64,000 nt of DNA from Bradyrhizobium sp. RP6. GTDB lineage: Bacteria > Pseudomonadota > Alphaproteobacteria > Rhizobiales > Xanthobacteraceae. Shown here in pieces: positions 62,249 to 64,000 of the stretch (position 1 is its first letter; every line of letters begins with the position of its first letter). The stretch is taken from contig NZ_RQIT01000002.1 of NCBI RefSeq assembly GCF_003837805.1, positions 744,001 through 808,000 of the forward strand, written 5' to 3'. A model generated the notes under the pieces. It did no database searches. It saw only the letters and a program-made list of their open reading frames with translations, and had not been told where the DNA came from. The translations under genes and the position numbers were made by a program.

Positions 62249-63253
62249 GTGACCGATCGAATCCTGGTCAATGGCGTGAGCGCGCCTCGTTTCTCCGTCC
62301 CGCTCGAGCTGCGCGCCGTCGCAATCACGCTGGCGCTCGGAGCGCTCGGCTACACGCTTTTTCCTGATGACCTCGCGTTTCTGACGCGACTGATCAGCAT
62401 CACGCTTCTGGTGCTGTCGCTCGATCTGGTCACGGGATATTGCGGTGTCGCCACCCTCGGGCATGCGGCGATCTACGGTGTGAGCGCCTATGTCGTTGGT
62501 AACGCCTGCCTTGCCGGACATTCCGACCCCCTGCTGCTGTTGCTCGTGGGGGCGGTGGCTGGTGCTCTGATGGGGCTGGTCTCAGGGGCCCTTGTCACGA
62601 GGTTCAGGGGTCTCCCCCAACTCGTGCTATCCATTGCCGTCGGACAGCTCATCGCGGCGCTAGCCAATAAACTGTCCAGCGTCACAGGCGGAAGCGACGG
62701 ATTGTCCGGCATTTCGCCTGGACGACTCTTCGGGATCTATGCGTTCGACATGTACGGCCGCACCGGCTACGTATTCTCCGTTGCGGTGCTCATGGTCGTT
62801 TTCGTGGTGCTGCTTCGAATCGTGCACTCTCCCTTCGGCCTTCTTTGTCAGGCAATCAAGGATGACAGCCTTCGGGCACGGATGATCGGTGCCCGCGTGT
62901 ATCCCCGGCTCGTGCTGATGTATGGCCTGTCGGGGGTGGTTGGCGGAATTGGGGGTGCTCTCAACGCCATCAATACGGGCGTCGTAGGACTCGATAGCAT
63001 CGGATTTGAGCGGTCGGCTGAAGCTCTCGTCATGCTCGTCCTGGGTGGCGCAGGCAGTCTGTGGGGCGCGCTGATCGGATCCATCGTCTTCCAGGTTTTC
63101 GAGCACTATGTCTCGGCCGCGAATCCATTCCATTGGATGACCATGGTCGGTGCGTTGCTGATTGCGGTCGTGTTGTTCGCCCCCAAAGGCCTGGTATCCC
63201 TGGGGGGCTTGCTTGCTGGTCGCGCCACGTACGTGATGAGGAGGCGCCCGTGA
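62249..63253 (+). CDS. livM: ABC permease, LivM family
   Basis: This is a 334-residue membrane protein of the LivM type: LVTGYCGVATLGHAAIYGVSAYVVGNACLAG, then LVTRFRGLPQLVLSIAVGQLI and the AIKDDSLRARMIGARVYPRLVLMYGLSGVVGGIGGALN cytoplasmic loop. GTG start, with GGCAGGAG upstream. It overlaps the ATPase gene by four bases (GTGA). Confidence 0.93.
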   Translation: MTDRILVNGVSAPRFSVPLELRAVAITLALGALGYTLFPDDLAFLTRLISITLLVLSLDLVTGYCGVATLGHAAIYGVSAYVVGNACLAGHSDPLLLLLVGAVAGALMGLVSGALVTRFRGLPQLVLSIAVGQLIAALANKLSSVTGGSDGLSGISPGRLFGIYAFDMYGRTGYVFSVAVLMVVFVVLLRIVHSPFGLLCQAIKDDSLRARMIGARVYPRLVLMYGLSGVVGGIGGALNAINTGVVGLDSIGFERSAEALVMLVLGGAGSLWGALIGSIVFQVFEHYVSAANPFHWMTMVGALLIAVVLFAPKGLVSLGGLLAGRATYVMRRRP

Positions 63254-64000
63254 GCCAGTCCCTGCTTGAGCTGCGAAACGTTTCGATGTCCTTCGGCGGG
63301 ATGAGGGTGAACGATGATATTTCCTTCAGTATCGGAAAGGGAGAAAGGGTCGCGTTGATTGGCCCGAACGGCGCGGGCAAAACCACGCTCGTCAACGTCA
63401 TCTCCGGTGACTTGACCCCTTCACAAGGCGCCGTACACCTCGCCGGTGTTGATGTGACCGCGCTGCCGATTTCCGATCGCGTCGATGCCGGCTTGGTCCG
63501 GACATTTCAGATTACGAGGCTCTTCAAGAGCCTGACGGTCGCGCAGAACGTCGCGCTCGCCGTGATGCAACGAAAGGGGCTCACGAGTAATATATTTTCC
63601 TCCCCGATAGATCGGCCGGACGTTCGCCGGGAGTGGGAGCGGGCCCTTGGAACGCTCGGTATCGCCCATCTGGCGGATAGGCAGGTCTCGCAACTGGCGT
63701 ACGGTCAGCAGCGCCTTCTTGACCTGGCAATCGGGCTTGCTCTCGAGCCGAAGGTCCTGCTCCTGGACGAGCCTGCGGCAGGGGTGCCGTCAGAGGAGTC
63801 CTCCAAGATCATCGAGGCGATCGACAGATTGCCATCTGATATTGCGGTTTTGATGATCGAGCATGACATGGACCTGGTCTTCAGATTTGCCCGCCGTGTG
63901 CTCGTTCTCGCCAACGGAAAGCTGATCTTCCAGGGCGATCCGAGAGAAGTCACGCACCATCAGGAAGTCCGTCGAGCTTATCTAGGTAGCTACGCAGATG
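63250..64000 (+). CDS. livG: ABC ATPase, LivG family (3' end outside window)
   Basis: Walker A is GPNGAGKTT, the signature LAYGQQRLLDLAIGLA (the usual Liv variant of LSGGQ) and Walker B VLLLDEPAAGV, with the H-loop in IEHDMDLVF. GTG start inside the livM stop. At least 250 codons lie in the window and the frame runs off the end. A livF partner would be expected next. It powers the importer of the catabolic island. Confidence 0.93.
   Translation, partial: MSQSLLELRNVSMSFGGMRVNDDISFSIGKGERVALIGPNGAGKTTLVNVISGDLTPSQGAVHLAGVDVTALPISDRVDAGLVRTFQITRLFKSLTVAQNVALAVMQRKGLTSNIFSSPIDRPDVRREWERALGTLGIAHLADRQVSQLAYGQQRLLDLAIGLALEPKVLLLDEPAAGVPSEESSKIIEAIDRLPSDIAVLMIEHDMDLVFRFARRVLVLANGKLIFQGDPREVTHHQEVRRAYLGSYAD

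Noticed and set aside
1..64000. tRNA, rRNA, CRISPR arrays, insertion sequences and integrase genes
   Set aside because: I looked for their usual sequence words and protein motifs and saw none; a covariance-model search was not possible here.

Overview
The window looks like chromosome of a Bradyrhizobium or close relative. The evidence is the high GC content with strong third-position bias, MinCDE, DUF2312/GapR, DUF2336, DUF6894 and PsiF-repeat proteins, and several dispersed intergenic repeats of the kind common in that genus. No rRNA, tRNA, CRISPR array, transposase, integrase or phage gene was seen. Both ends cut a gene: an ABC-F ATPase on the left and a LivG-type ATPase on the right.

1-14 kb is mostly housekeeping and accessory single genes: a metallo-beta-lactamase-fold hydrolase, a PsiF-repeat protein, a cupin, an alpha/beta esterase and a nitroreductase. 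A tight minus-strand trio (DUF2336, PilZ, HD-GYP) suggests c-di-GMP signalling. After it come an AraC regulator, an FMN reductase, a chemotaxis receptor, a DUF1810 protein and a DUF2778 (Tlde1-like) protein. 14-22 kb holds an orphan TRAP-type binding protein and then an unusual transport and catabolism locus. That locus has an NMT1/SsuA-type binding protein, a TetR regulator and an overlapping minus-strand operon of permease, atypical epimerase, GNAT, DHDPS-family aldolase and ATPase. Matching TetR-type palindromes lie at both of its promoters. 22-25 kb carries panB and the minCDE division-site operon, which ends in a clear terminator.

25-44 kb is a mixed region of short secreted or hypothetical proteins, an SDR, a YkuD L,D-transpeptidase, a MobA-like flavoprotein hydroxylase with a divergent MarR gene and operator, two small c-type cytochromes, an SMR transporter, PaiB, pyridoxal kinase, an M15-like peptidase, an EamA transporter and YjdM. 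A 57-residue membrane protein sits at 40130-40303. Two decayed genes lie here: an O-methyltransferase and a 2Fe-2S protein. 44-48 kb carries a lytic-transglycosylase-like protein and two tandemly duplicated RTX-like repeat proteins whose upstream DNA is duplicated too.

48.7-50.3 kb has a GapR-like protein and then two broken genes, a PotA-like ATPase and a flavin reductase. From 50.5 kb to the end is a catabolic island. It contains a cytosolic YtcJ-type amidohydrolase with a CHMI-like isomerase, and an IclR regulator with a ferredoxin reductase and a 2Fe-2S ferredoxin. A periplasmic YtcJ-type paralogue, a Rieske oxygenase, a glutamine-synthetase-like ligase and a Liv-type ABC importer follow, with a third amidohydrolase stub fused into the operon. 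Three copies of the inverted repeat TGTTCG-N5-CGAACA lie in front of its three transcription units. The likely logic is import, amide or imide hydrolysis, gamma-glutamylation and ring or C-H oxidation of an unidentified nitrogen-containing compound.
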